In this document: one piece after another, positions 47,422-58,616 of the stretch
Layout: each line of letters opens with the position of its first letter
How positions within the stretch are numbered: the first letter of the stretch is position 1
Position numbers and translations under genes: made by a program
Assembly: GCA_030544215.1 (NCBI GenBank)
Contig: JARZZO010000001.1
Location: 40,885,670 to 40,949,669 of the forward strand
From: Zantedeschia hybrid cultivar
Lineage: Eukaryota > Streptophyta > Magnoliopsida > Alismatales > Araceae
Length of the DNA stretch: 64,000 nucleotides
Direction of reading: 5' to 3'
Notes under the pieces: model-generated
Database searches by the model: none
What the model was told of the DNA's origin: nothing
The model's input: the letters and a program-made list of their open reading frames with translations, nothing else

Positions 47422-47764
47422 ACATAAACGGTTTTAACGGTTTTAATGCAGCACGGCTAGGAAGCTTGGTTGTTTAAGTGAAAATACTATTCCCTAAACC
47501 AGTTTTAATGAAACATTTAAGGCCCCCAAAAGTCTTAAGGGAAGGCCAAATGAAACATTAATGCCTATTAATCTCATTAGTCTTACGATGTGCAACAGAA
47601 GTAAGAATATTTCTTCCAACTCAGCTGATGTGGTAGTGCTAGGAAGGCTGAACGTCTTTGGGGTTTAGTTTTAATGCTACAATGATCATTAATTTGTCTA
47701 TTAATGCCAAAAGTTTGCAGCAGAAATAAGAATATAAATCTTATTGCCAAAACCCATTAACTAG

Positions 47765-48668
47765 TGATGTAGCCGAAACTATCACGACCGGATTCCGAAG
47801 CTGGAATCCGAAGTTCTGGATCCGGAGCTGGGTCGGATCGGTGTAAGAGGTCCGACAGGGATCCGGAAGGCGACGGAGGCAGGGACGCGGTTGAGGATCC
47901 GAGGCCGAGAGTCACTCGGTCGGAGACTGGCTTGTCTCCGGAAGGTGGGGCCGAGGTTCCTTCAGCTGACGGGCGGGCAACGCGGAACCGAATCTCCCTC
48001 GGTTGAGGGGCAGCCGGCACACGGCGTCAAGACCGGGGAGAGGAGTCCGAGGTCGGTGGCTGAGACCGACTCGGGAAGGTCGGCGATGATTCGAACCGAG
48101 CCCCTGCAGGAGGGAAAGAAGAAGAAACCGGTCAGTAGGAGTCCCGGGCTTCGGCCCTGAGGAACCCCCTCCGACGGTTAAGTTAGCTTCTGAAGATGAT
48201 TCGATTCAGAAGGTAAAGAGTAGCTTTAATGCTTTTTGGACTATGGTCCTTGTGGGTCTCGGAGACATACCTTTGGCAATAAATAGCGGTGTATTTATAG
48301 CGGAGGATAGAGGATGGTTAACGGTGAAAGCCGATATAGGACTATGTTCCGGGCTTATTGGTAAACCGCCATAGTGCCTAGTCCTCCACCGGAGTGGGCC
48401 GAACACGACTGTTGGGCCGAAGGGGGTTGGGCCGCTGATGGGCCGAAGCCTGCTGTGCCGAGGGCTACTGTGCCGCTTATGGGCCGAAGGCTGTTGGGCC
48501 GCTGATGGGCCGAAGCCTGCTAGGCCGAAGGCTACTGTGCCGCTTATGGGCCGAAGGCTGTTGGGCCGCTGATGGGCCGAAGGCTTCCTGAAAGTCTTCT
48601 ATTGCTGTTGCCGGGCTAAACTGGGTTTGGGCTTGTTTTAATGGGCCGAATCGGATTCTGCCTCATCA
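47765..48668 (-). mobile_element. Solo LTR (gypsy, Tat-like), 904 bp
   Basis: It starts TGATG and ends CATCA and is flanked on both sides by ACTAG (47760-47764 and 48669-48673), a perfect 5-bp target duplication. The minus strand shows CTATAAATACACCGC (near 48290) and CAGAAGCTAACTTAACCGTC with a GGAGGGGG block, similar to the Tat-type LTR end at 23371. No internal domain remains, so it is a solo LTR from LTR-LTR recombination. Confidence 0.9.
48417..48590. repeat. 67-bp tandem repeat in the solo LTR
   Basis: TTGGGCCGCTGATGGGCCGA starts at 48427, 48494 and 48561, exactly 67 bp apart. Each unit holds several GGGCCGAAG words. It lies in the upstream (U3) part of the minus-strand LTR. Confidence 0.9.
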
Positions 48669-48686
48669 ACTAGTATTTGGTGTTAC

Positions 48687-49212
48687 TAGGGCCGTAAACG
48701 GGCAGGATACGGAAACGAAAACAAGTGTTTCAATTTTTCGATTCCGATAATAATAACATATTTCCGTTTTCAATTTCGATAAAATCAAGAAATGCATTTT
48801 TCGTTTTCGATTCCAATAAAATCAAAAAATGTATTTTTCGTTTCCAGTAAGATCCGGAAAGTGCATTTTCTGTATCCGATTTGTTTCCGATTTTGATATC
48901 GGAACCGGATATTATTTTTTATAATTATAAAAATTATTAATTAATTAATTTATTTATTAAAAACTTATTAGGGTCCTCCCTTCTTACAAAAGTCCCCCTC
49001 CTCAACCGTTAGATTAAAAATGATCCAAAGATTAATATTTAATAATAATAATAATAATAATCAAAATTGGAAATCAAAAAATGGATATGAAAATAGGTGT
49101 TTTCGTTTTCGATTCCGATAATTTATCAGACGGATATTTTTTATCGAAAACGAATACTTTTTTTGATAGCGTGTCAAAAAATCGAATATTTGAATTTCCA
49201 TTAACAGTCCTA
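48687..49212. mobile_element. hAT-like MITE, 526 bp
   Basis: It starts TAGGGCCGTAAACGG and ends CCATTAACAGTCCTA, imperfect inverted repeats of hAT type. Flanks GGTGTTAC and GGTATTAC form an 8-bp duplication with one mismatch. The interior repeats TTTTCGATTCCGATAA-like words. No transposase. Confidence 0.82.
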
Positions 49213-50018
49213 GGTATTACCAATAACAGCAAGAGAAAGGAAATGGAACATTTTGTCTCATTTATATTATTCACTATTAATGCCAAACTGTTTGCAGAGA
49301 CTTTCATATAACTTTCCTATTCACAATCACTCTCTGCTTTGCCCTGCGTTTTTCTCTTCCTCTTCTTACTTGGAGACCTTCGGATGGAGCTGCACACTAC
49401 AGTTTCCTCTTTGTCATGTCCTAACCTTCTATTCAGGTTATCTGCAAATGCTTTGCAGTACTGTACATTCTTTTCTACATGTTTTAGTATTTTCTCTCAA
49501 TTATTTCAATTGATGACATGTGTCCCCTATGTATTTCTTTACTGCACAGTACGAAGGAGACCATGCAGAAAGCAGCGGGCAGACATCATGTACCACTCCA
49601 ACACTTAGGTGTATATTTTCAACTCACAAGATTTTTTATAAAATACATGTAAAATAATTTCATCTCATTGAAAAAATATAGTATGCACATGTGAAACATG
49701 GTTGTCCCTCTTTATTCGGCAATTTTTTCAATATATCCTCTTTACACACTGCTATACTTTTAAAAAAAGCTTTACACACTGTTGAACATTAATCGCCAGA
49801 ACAAAAAGAAAAAAGAAAGAATTGGATGCTAATAGATCACCTATCTTATCTAGGTAGGCACTATGGGCAATAAATTAGTAAAATAGTTGTAGATGTCAAT
49901 TGTCACTTAAGCGAATTGCACTTTGTTCCCGTGAACACGATTTAAGTAGTATAAGATTATATAAGGATTTACAATAGTTCAACATGTGCTGACCGACAAT
50001 TGACATCTAGAATTGTCT

Positions 50019-51262
50019 TTGGTCTCCAAAAAACTTTAAAGAATTTTTGATGCCTATTATATTGTTATGACAAAATAATAGGCTTACATAATGTTAACAA
50101 ATTCATTTGTCAATATATTAGTACCTGATAAGAAGCAGCAATCAGAATATTTTTACCCGCTTCAATATAACCCAAATGAACCTGCTAAGGTGACAAATAA
50201 AAGAATATATATGAGGGCCATAAATACACGACTTCACTAGGAGAAAAGAAAGAAAAATGTGACATAATCAGAATATCTATAAAAATAAAAGAGTGTATAT
50301 TAGATTTTATGTAAATTGCTATTTTCCCTTCCACTCTCACTCTCTATCAAAATGTATACAGATTAAACTGCAATTCTTTCCTTCCACTCTCACTCAATAT
50401 ACAGATTAAACATTATATAAGCTATACTATTCTTTTGATCTTGCATAAAAGAAACATTATAATGATGAAATTTATAATAAGATGATAAATCATCTAGACC
50501 TGTGTTTGGTCTCCAAAGCACTTTAAAGAATGTCAGATGCCTATTATATTGTTATGACAAAATATCTATGCTTTACACATAAATCCATCTGTTAGCATAT
50601 TAGTACCTGATAAGAAGCAGGTATAGCAGTATCTGTACCCACTTCAAGATAATCTAAGTAAACCTACTAAGGCGACAACTGAGCGTTTTTTTTTTTTTTG
50701 AAAAATTCCTCTATCTGTAATAAGCAAGTCCAATCTGAACTTGCATTTAGAGCTAGGATGTCTTCCCCTGATATATTCGTCTTGAGATAGTAATTGCTTT
50801 GTCCTATATAGCTACATGTACCAAAAGATAACAAGTACTCTTTTTCTCATTCAAGCCATTGCCTCCCACTGTAGATTGGTTTATTTTGTAATATTGATTT
50901 CAAGTAATTACTTTGAATTGAAGCTTATTTCTTACCTATGTCGCAGTTTTCCTGTTAGTAGATAATTTATAGGAAGAAAACTCATGAATGATGATACAAC
51001 CCTTCAATTTGTCAAGTTTAATATGCACTCTAAAGAATGTCTTATGCCTATTATATTTTTATGAAAAATAACTATGCTTTACATAGTGTTAATAAATCCA
51101 TCTGTTAGTATATCAATACCTGATAAAAAACGGTAATCAGAATATCTGTACCCGCTTCAAGATGATCCAAGTGAACCTAATAAGGTGACAAATAAAAGAA
51201 AGTATATGAGGACCATGGATACACGACTTCACTTGGAAAAAAGAAAGAAAACTGCAACATAA
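50019..51262. repeat. Three copies of a segment of about 190-260 bp within the Helitron
   Basis: Segments at 50019-50280, 50503-50690 and 51010-51262 share TTATGCCTATTATATT-like text, then TAGTACCTGATAAGAAGCAG and CCGCTTCAAGATRATCCAAG, with moderate divergence. None is coding. Confidence 0.75.
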
Positions 51263-52983
51263 AAGAAAGCTATACTATTCTTTTGATTTTGCATAAAAGA
51301 AATATTACAATGATGATAGAGATGCTGATTCAAATGTAGCTAGAAAGGCCTATAGCCATATAACCCTCAAGATCGGCAACACAAACCCACCCCAATGATA
51401 AGATGCAGAGAGAAGAGTTTGGTTTTTGTTTGGATGCAAGTCCTAATTTAATCTTTTGATCTTCAACTCCTATGACAGTTGTTTCTCTTTTGAACAATTT
51501 AATATATTCTCTTTTTTTTCCTGCAAGATTTTCTATTGCTGGCAAGGAGGACAAAGTAGCTGCGGCTTAAGGGGTTGAGTGTTTGGGACACCTACAAAGC
51601 ACAACACCTAGGTTTTTCTTAAGTCTTAATAAATTTAAATAAGTCTTAACTTATACACTCAAGTCTTATGTTATTTATATAGATCTAATTTGGGGACCTA
51701 CTTAAGTCTTTTTTTTTTGGAATGTGGTCAAAAGACAAACAACTCAACATTGCATAAAAAAAAGCATTACAATGATGATAATTGCATGAGAGGCCTATAG
51801 CCAAAGACCCTCAAGATCACAACACAAATCCACCCCAATTATCCCATCTTATTTTATCTAGAAAATAAAATAAGGAGATAATAGCCAACGATCATCGAGT
51901 CAGTTTGCTCAATTCCAGGCATTTAGAAGTGCTAAAAGAACACTGCCCTTTCACATGGATTCCCACAGCCTTTCTCCATTCAATAGCCATCATGGAGGAC
52001 ATTTTGATGATGTGGAAAATAGCATTATGTTTCTGATTAAACCTCCTGCAGTTCCTTTCATTCGAAACTCCCCAGATCAGGGCTGACACTATCATAAACC
52101 ACAATTTCTTACCTAATTGTACACGGCATAAAGATATCCACCATTCCATCATATCAATCTCATTAAGAAGCCTGTTTGTAATCTAAAACTTCATGGCCAT
52201 GGTGTAACCTTCGGCTTTGTTCCACATCTTAGAAATATATTAAAATGATTGAAATATAAAATTGTTTGAAGAGTTTCTCATAGGCTAATTCTTTCTTGAT
52301 TAGATTTTGAAGTCATAATAGTATCATGGCCATGGTGTAACTTTCTAGATTGTTCTACATCTTAGAGAAGCATATAAAAAATATTGAAATATAAAAATAA
52401 TTTAAGAGTTTTTGTGTAAAATAATTCTTTTATTTATTAGAGTTTCAAGGTATTCATATTATTTTCCTTTTATGTAGCAATTTATATGCACTGTTAATTA
52501 GTTTTACAGCCTTTGCTTTGTCCTAACCATGGAGCCTACCTTCTCCCTTGAGTAATGCATTTCACATACTTCTTATTTAATTAAACCTTTTTATATAGTC
52601 AATTAAATGAAAGAAGAAAAGATAGTACATATTCTGAGATGAAAATACACAAATGATAAAATAAGGTAAAACTAAACCCGTGCGATGCACCAAAAGTTCC
52701 AAAACCAAGTCTAATACAATATAGTTTAAATCAGCCATATAATTTTTAACAAAAAAAAACAATCAAATCCAATAGTCTGAACTTGCATTTAGAGCTAGGA
52801 TTTCTTCTCCTGATATTTTGGTCTTGAGATAGTCAATTGCTTTGTCATATATAGTTGCATGTACCAAAAGATAACCAGTACTCTTTTTCTCATTCAAGCA
52901 ATTGCCCCCCACCATTCATTAGTTTATTTTGTAATATTGATTCCAAGTAATTACTTTGAATTGAAGCTTATTTCTTACCTATG
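50734..52983. repeat. Duplicated segment of about 208 bp (50734-50940 and 52776-52983)
   Basis: Both copies start TCTGAACTTGCATTTAGAGC, pass GTACCAAAAGATAAC and end CTTATTTCTTACCTATG. They are close in sequence and in the same orientation, 2 kb apart in the Helitron. Confidence 0.8.
51892..52152 (-). pseudogene. Possible LINE-derived fragment in the Helitron
   Basis: The minus-strand frame includes ALIWGVSNERNCRRFNQKHN, similar to the W-x-x-W-x-ERN-x-R-x-F pattern that follows the RVT zinc-binding region in plant LINE-like reverse transcriptases. It is short, and the assignment rests on this one motif. It may be sequence captured by the Helitron. Confidence 0.4.
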
Positions 52984-53049
52984 TATACATTCTTAGATGA
53001 AAATACACAAACAATGGCATAAGGTCAAACTAAACCCCTGCGATGCACC
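52671..53049 (-). repeat. Two inverted Helitron-end-like motifs
   Basis: ACTAAACCCGTGCGATGCAC (52671-52690) and the variant at 53030-53049 are the reverse complement of a Helitron 3' terminus (GTGCATCGCACGGGTTTAG). They lie in a 115-bp segment present twice (about 52637-52752 and 52998-53108). They may be relics of older Helitrons on the minus strand. Confidence 0.5.
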
Positions 53050-55502
53050 AAAGTTTCAAAAACAAGTCTAATACAATATAGTTTAAATCGGTCATATAAT
53101 TTTTAACAGATAAGAAAATATCAAAAAAAAATAGAAAACGAAAAATTTTCCCCTTCCAAAATTACAAAAAGAAAGAATTAACTTATGGCGGCAAAAATGA
53201 TATCGATGACATAAGAGCCTGAATATTTCACCAGCCAGTGAGACCAAAATCAGTAGAACTGTAATGATTTGATATTTAAAACTGATTGACTAAAAGAAGA
53301 TATTGGACAGAGAAATAAAGTAGAAAGTGCAGGTTAGAGTTTAATATTTTAAATAATTTTTAACATTTTTATGTATAAAGTAGGTACAAAATGCAGGTTA
53401 GAGTTATTGATCATTCTACTACCGCATCTTTGGTGATGTTTAATCGGAAAGCTATTCAAGTGATCCATAAATCTGCCACTAATTTGAGAGATAGACTAAT
53501 TAAGGTATCTAAGTTTAAATTAATTTTTATATATTCTTAATAATTTTTTTAACATATTTTTTTAATATATTTCATAATTTAAAAGGACAAAGAGGAAAAT
53601 ATTTTACTTGAAAAATATTCTTATTCAAAATCTAAGTTTTAGAATTTAACTTGAAACAAAATTGGCCTATTTTTACTATTTTGCGAATGACGGATGATGA
53701 AAATATTATTTCTTCTTCTATTTCAAGTTCTAATGTCTCAGGTAACATTATAAAAGTTAACAAAATTCCTTATCAATAAGTAATAATTATATTCGTAATT
53801 AACATTCATGCTCTTTCATAGCAGAAGGAGAACTACATAGAATTTTATGAACCACATACTGGTTACGAGAATATACAAATATTTATTATATCAATTAATA
53901 TGATAGTTTATTATTTATAATGTTGATTTTTTTTAATTTTAACTAACTTTAATATAATTTTTATTTGTATTGTCGGATTCATTGTTTGTCACTGGTGATA
54001 ATATTCTTCATTGTACTGCATAGAACAATATAACACCATTCAAAAGATCTTTAAATGATGAAAGTGAGAGAGTTTGTTCGGAAGATGCTATCACTCCTCA
54101 ACAATCGTGTACCAAGAAGAAGAAGATTGTCAAAGTAGATAGTCTTTAAAGTTAATTCATAATGGATGGAGTTGTCTATTTTTTTTTTAATTTATGGATA
54201 TGATTTTGAACAAACTATATTTATGGTTGAACTATATTCTTTTGAATATTTTACTTAACAGTGTGATTGTTTATATTTTAAATTTCAAGATAAGTGTCAT
54301 GTATAAATTAATATATATTTTAATTTTTTTATTAAGATAAAATATTTTAAATTAATATCATTTTGCTATATTAAAGTTAAATTTAAAATTTTTAAATAAA
54401 CTGTCGTGCATCGCACGGGTTTGGAACTAGTAATCTTAGAAGACATACTTGGCCACCTTCCATAATCCTAGAAGGTAGACTTGGCCGCCTTCTATTAGGT
54501 GTTTTAGACATATTCAAGAAATTTGGATTTTGACATATGATTCAAAGATTTACTCTATGTTTTGAATCTTGGATTTAAATAACATGTTTCTAGAAAAATA
54601 CTTTTGACCACTTTTGAAATCAAAATATTTATTTTTTTATATTAATACAAAATATTTCATTTAATGGGTTATCATCACCTACCTCTTGAAGGAAGAACAA
54701 ATCAATCTTCTCCGACCAATTTATTAAGCTCTAGTCACGAATTCTTCTTGTTCTAAAGTCTTTCCCACGTCCTCTGATCATGCAAAAGCACAATTCATCC
54801 ATTAGAACCAATTCCCAAAAGATTAAGCTAAAGATTCTTTCTGTTCTTGATGAAGAACATTATATTACTTAGTGTAGAATTGAGGCTGCATGCAAGAGAA
54901 CTTATGCACGACCTCAAGGTCTTATTTTATAATTCCTTCCCTTCCTAATACTACCCATTTTAGTTATGCTTGGTTGCAGGATCAGACTCCAACGGATGGA
55001 GTTTTGGCCAATAAGTAAAGTGAGTCAGTTTGCAACTAGGAACTCATATTTTCGTATGTGGTAGATTTATTTAGCTAAAACTCCTCAATTTTGACTCTTT
55101 TATTGACTGAATTAGATAAAAATCATTTAGACAAAATTATAGTACTTTGTATCCTCTTTCCAACCATATCCACTATGTAAATTTTGAAGTTTTGTACGCG
55201 AAGTTATCGTATCTTCAATATGTTGCTGTCACACAGTTTTTCAGAACCTGAAATTTGACAAAGTGTTAGAAACCAACTAGTTTCCTGATTGGATCACTAA
55301 TAGACTTACTGGTCTTGTTTTGACTTAGTTAATGACTTATCCATTCTAAATATATTATTATATTATTAAATAAATATTAAACATGTTTAAATCATTTTAG
55401 CTTATTAATTAACTTATTAGGTCTATTTAAATCTAATTGAGTTTAATTAACTTTGGCTCATTAACAAATTAATGGGTTAGAGATCTAGGGTATAACAACA
55501 AT

Positions 55503-56030
55503 ATGCAGAGTCAGTCATAGCCCACGCATGTCAATGAGTTTCTTGTTGCACTCCAGGTTTCACAACACATTGATGAGTTTCTCATGGATGTCCCCGCTTA
55601 GAATTTGGCTTCCTCTCCTCCACCCCAAACTCGAACCATGGCCTCCAATAGTGAAGTGAACTCCCCACGCAGGAAGCGTGGATCCTCATCCAAGAGGTCC
55701 AAGGGGAAGGCAATTAAGGACACCTCTGTCATCACTGACTTTGTTAAGTGTGTTCGCCAGTAGACCGACCTTGTCAAAGAGTTGCATAGGGAACATGCAT
55801 CTATGATGTCCGCCTCTGTTGGGGAACGAGTCATAAAGCATAGGCTACCAGGAACAACATTTCCCTCAATGAAGGAAGCGTGAACACTTTTCGGCAGGTT
55901 CCTAGCGTACATCCAAACCTATTCCTCAATGCCGTGAATCTCTTCAAAGATCTAGGAAATCGAAGAATATTTATGGTCCTCACCGATGAGGAGAAGATAA
56001 GGTGGATGCTGCACCACGTTAGCTAATGTG
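55503..56030 (+). pseudogene. Myb/SANT-like pseudogene, 3' part
   Basis: The plus frame shows PPQTRTMASNSEVNSPRRK, a basic Ser/Lys-rich linker and ITDFVKCVRQ, in the style of the C-terminal half of L10-interacting-MYB-like proteins. Stops occur, for instance near 55762. It resumes directly after the right ACAAT copy, so it is the continuation of the gene cut at 41415. Confidence 0.5.
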
Positions 56031-56365
56031 TGGGATTGTGTCACCCTCTCTAGCTTCTTGTTTTCTGGCTTCTGTTCTTATCTAGGATCCTTAACTTATG
56101 TATTTGCTTGGACCTTAGAACTGTGGCTTATGTATTACCTCTTAGTCTCTCCTGTGATAACACATTTTCAACTATTATTTGTTATTTCTCTTTCGAAGCA
56201 TTGAATTCTCTTTATTTCAATAGGCAATCAACCAAGTAAATGAAGGCATTTGACGTCTTTGTAGGCATGTAAAGGTACAAATGTTATGTGGTCAGAGATG
56301 GTCGTGAGCCAAGGATCTATTTCAGTTGGCCTGAATTCTTTGCCTAAGTTAATGGGTACCCGGGG
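56031..56365. other. Short intergenic stretch, nothing recognised
   Basis: Sequence between the pseudogene end and the Reina-like LTR. CGGGG (56361-56365) would be the target duplication of that element, but its partner is not in the window. Confidence 0.45.
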
Positions 56366-56667
56366 TGATGCGGAACGTCGGCATGGCGGTGGGTCGAAGG
56401 CGGGAGGGACGACACGAACACGGGCCTCACACCCACGGCCTCTCGCCGGAACCTCTCTCAGACGACCTCCGTGGAGGGACGGGCTCTCATCTCACACTAT
56501 GAGGAGGGGAGAGAACACAATAACACAAATTCTCATTCATTCTAGCATGACTACAAGGGAAGAGATGAACCTTTTATATAGGGAAGGGCATCTCTTGGTC
56601 AAGACAAGAATGACCTCATTAAAACAAAGAAATACCAAACATGTCCTAGGGGCAAGAAATGACAACA
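56366..56667 (-). repeat. 3' LTR of a Reina-like chromovirus, 302 bp
   Basis: In its own (minus) sense it starts TGTTGTCATT, has a TATA box CTATATAAAAGG (plus 56573-56584) and ends GTTCCGCATCA. A short purine tract (AAGGGCTAT) precedes it. Short LTRs of 300-400 bp are usual for Reina elements. Confidence 0.75.
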
Positions 56668-58616
56668 ATAGCCCTTATGGCTAGACTAAAATAAAATACA
56701 TAACTAGACTCGATCCTAGATAAGGAGCTCGTTGCCAAGCCACAAAGACGTCTGCGTAGTATGTGCTCGATGTCTGCTTTTCTGCTGTTCGGTGTTCTAC
56801 GCCGCTCTGGTAGCGCTCAAGAAGGTCTGGATCGAGGAGTTGTAAGTCCTCTCGGCTGATCCACGTGTCTTCGGATGGTGGCCGATCTCGCCAGCGGACA
56901 AGGAAGTGCTGATACTCCCTGCTCCTGGTGGTGATTACCTGTTCAACCAGTATTTGCTCAATTTGCTCGCGCCGTGCAGGGGGTGGAGCTGGTGGACACT
57001 CCATAGGGGAGTCGCTCTCAATGGATGGCAAAGGCCCAAATGGATCACTAGGAATTGTTGTGGGTTCCTTGTAAGCTACAAGGTCTGCCACGTTAAATGT
57101 GGGACTGATCCCTTAATCTGTCGGTAAGTCCACAACATAAGCATTCGACCCAATCCTTTTTAGGATTCGGAATGGGCCAGCACTGCGGGCTTGCAGCTTT
57201 TTAACGACCCCTGAAGGGAATCGTTCAGGCCGGATCCGACCATGACATGGTCACCCTCCTGAAATTCCTTCACTCGTCTGTGAGCATCAGCCAATCTTTT
57301 GTAGAGCTGGTCGCTCTCATCAATTTGCTTGCTAATGTGCTTGTGTAGGTCTTTATTATGTTGGGCAAATGACTCAGCCGACTCGGAGATGCGAGCATGC
57401 AAGGGAAGGGGAATGAGATCCACAAGCTGGTTCGGCTTGTATCCATGCACGACTTCAAAAGGGCTCATCTCGATGGTCCTATTGACTGAACTATTATAGG
57501 CGAACTCAGCTCGGGGCAAGATCGAATCCCTTGTCCCTGTGTGCTCACCTACTAAGCACCTAAAAAGGTTCTCCAGGCTTCTGTTGACCACCTCGGTTTG
57601 GCCATCAGTTTGAGGGTGATAGGCAGTAGAAAACTTGAGTAGGGTGCCTACTCGGTGCCAAAGGGTCTTCCAAAAGTAGCTAGTAAATCTCACATCTCTA
57701 TATGAGACTATGGTCTTAGGAAGGCCATGTAAACGGACAGCCTCATCAAAGAAAAGACAAGCCACCCTAGATGCATCTGAAGTTTTGGAGCAGGGGATGA
57801 AGTGGGCCATTTTCGAGAACCGATCAACCACTACGAAGATGGAGTCATGCTTACGAGGGCTCCGTGGTAGGCCAAGCACAAAATCCATACTCACGTCCTG
57901 CCAAGGACGATCAGGGACGGGAAGGGGAGTGTAGAGGCCAGTGTTCTGGCATTTTTGCTTGGCAGTGGCACAAGTACGGCACTAGGCCACTAAACGAGCT
58001 ACATCGCGCTTTAGGCTTGGCCAATAGAATCTGCTTTCAACAGCCTCAATGGTTTTGTTTCGACCAAAGTGCCCACCTAGACCGCTTGCATGTACCTCCC
58101 AAATTAAAACTTTGCGAACGGAGGTGCGTGGCACACAAAGCTGCTGACCTCTAAATAAGTATCCGCTCTGCAGGAGATACTCACTCGTACCCCTAGAGGA
58201 TCTGGCTTTAAGCGTGGTATAGATCTCTCCAAAATCAGGACATCCCTCATACAATTCCTTGAGTTTATCAAACCCAGTCACCTCAACACTCATGATGGAA
58301 AGATGGGATACTCGTCGACTGAGGGTATCTGCAACCCTATTCTCGACTCCCGCCTTGTGCTTTAGCACAAAAGTGTAGGCCTGCAAGAACTCTACCCATC
58401 GACCATGCCTGGGATTCAGCTTTTTTTGGGAGCTGAGGAAGCAGAGTGCCTCATGATCGGAGTACAAGATAAATTCTTGCGGCAACAAATAATGCCGTCA
58501 ATAGCGAAGAGCCTGGACCACGGCATAGAACTCTTTATCATAAGTTGAATATTTCAGCTTAGCATCAACTAGCTTCTCGCTGAAATACGCCACAGGGTGC
58601 CCTTCTTGACTTAACA
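56668..58616 (-). pseudogene. Reina-like chromovirus pol, 3' half with chromodomain, broken
   Basis: On the minus strand from high to low coordinates: RT/RNase H connection (GHPVAYFSEKL, KLKYSTYDKEFYAV), RNase H end (KHKAGVENRVADTLSR), integrase zinc-binding part (HASGLGGHFG, FYWPSLKRDV), integrase core (MDFVLGLPRS, VDRFSKMAHFI, YHPQTDGQTEVVNRSLE) and a chromodomain (VEQVITTRSREYQHFLVRWR, WISREDL) near 56900. Defects: stop at 58498-58500, stop at 57982-57984, a 1-base deletion near 57238 and a stop at 57113-57115. The upstream half is displaced by the Tekay-like insertion at 58617. The chromodomain would steer integration to marked chromatin in an active relative. Confidence 0.9.

Larger units (their letters stand above)
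46863..54430 (+). mobile_element. Non-autonomous Helitron, 7.57 kb
   Basis: The 5' end TCTATACTATAATAATAAAA follows a host A. The 3' end has a hairpin CGTGC-ATC-GCACG (54405-54417), then GGGTTTGGAACTAG, and is followed by T. These are the standard plant Helitron signals: TC start, a short hairpin about 10-12 bp from a CTRR end, and insertion between A and T without target duplication. The flanks join into a continuous host repeat. No Rep-helicase coding sequence is visible. Inside are a MITE, a solo LTR, a hAT MITE and duplicated segments. Confidence 0.85.
45010..55497. repeat. LTR-like unit 2 of a twin insertion, holding a Helitron
   Basis: It starts TGTTATG and ends TATAACA. Without the Helitron (46863-54430) it is about 2.9 kb, diverged from unit 1 but collinear with it. 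Only two bases (AT, 45008-45009) separate the units, so there is no internal domain between them. A tandem of CTTCCATAATCCTAGAAGG-like words flanks the Helitron site. Confidence 0.6.

Noticed and set aside
56286..56684. 132-aa plus-strand frame
   Set aside because: It lies across the Reina-like LTR in antisense and has no known domain.
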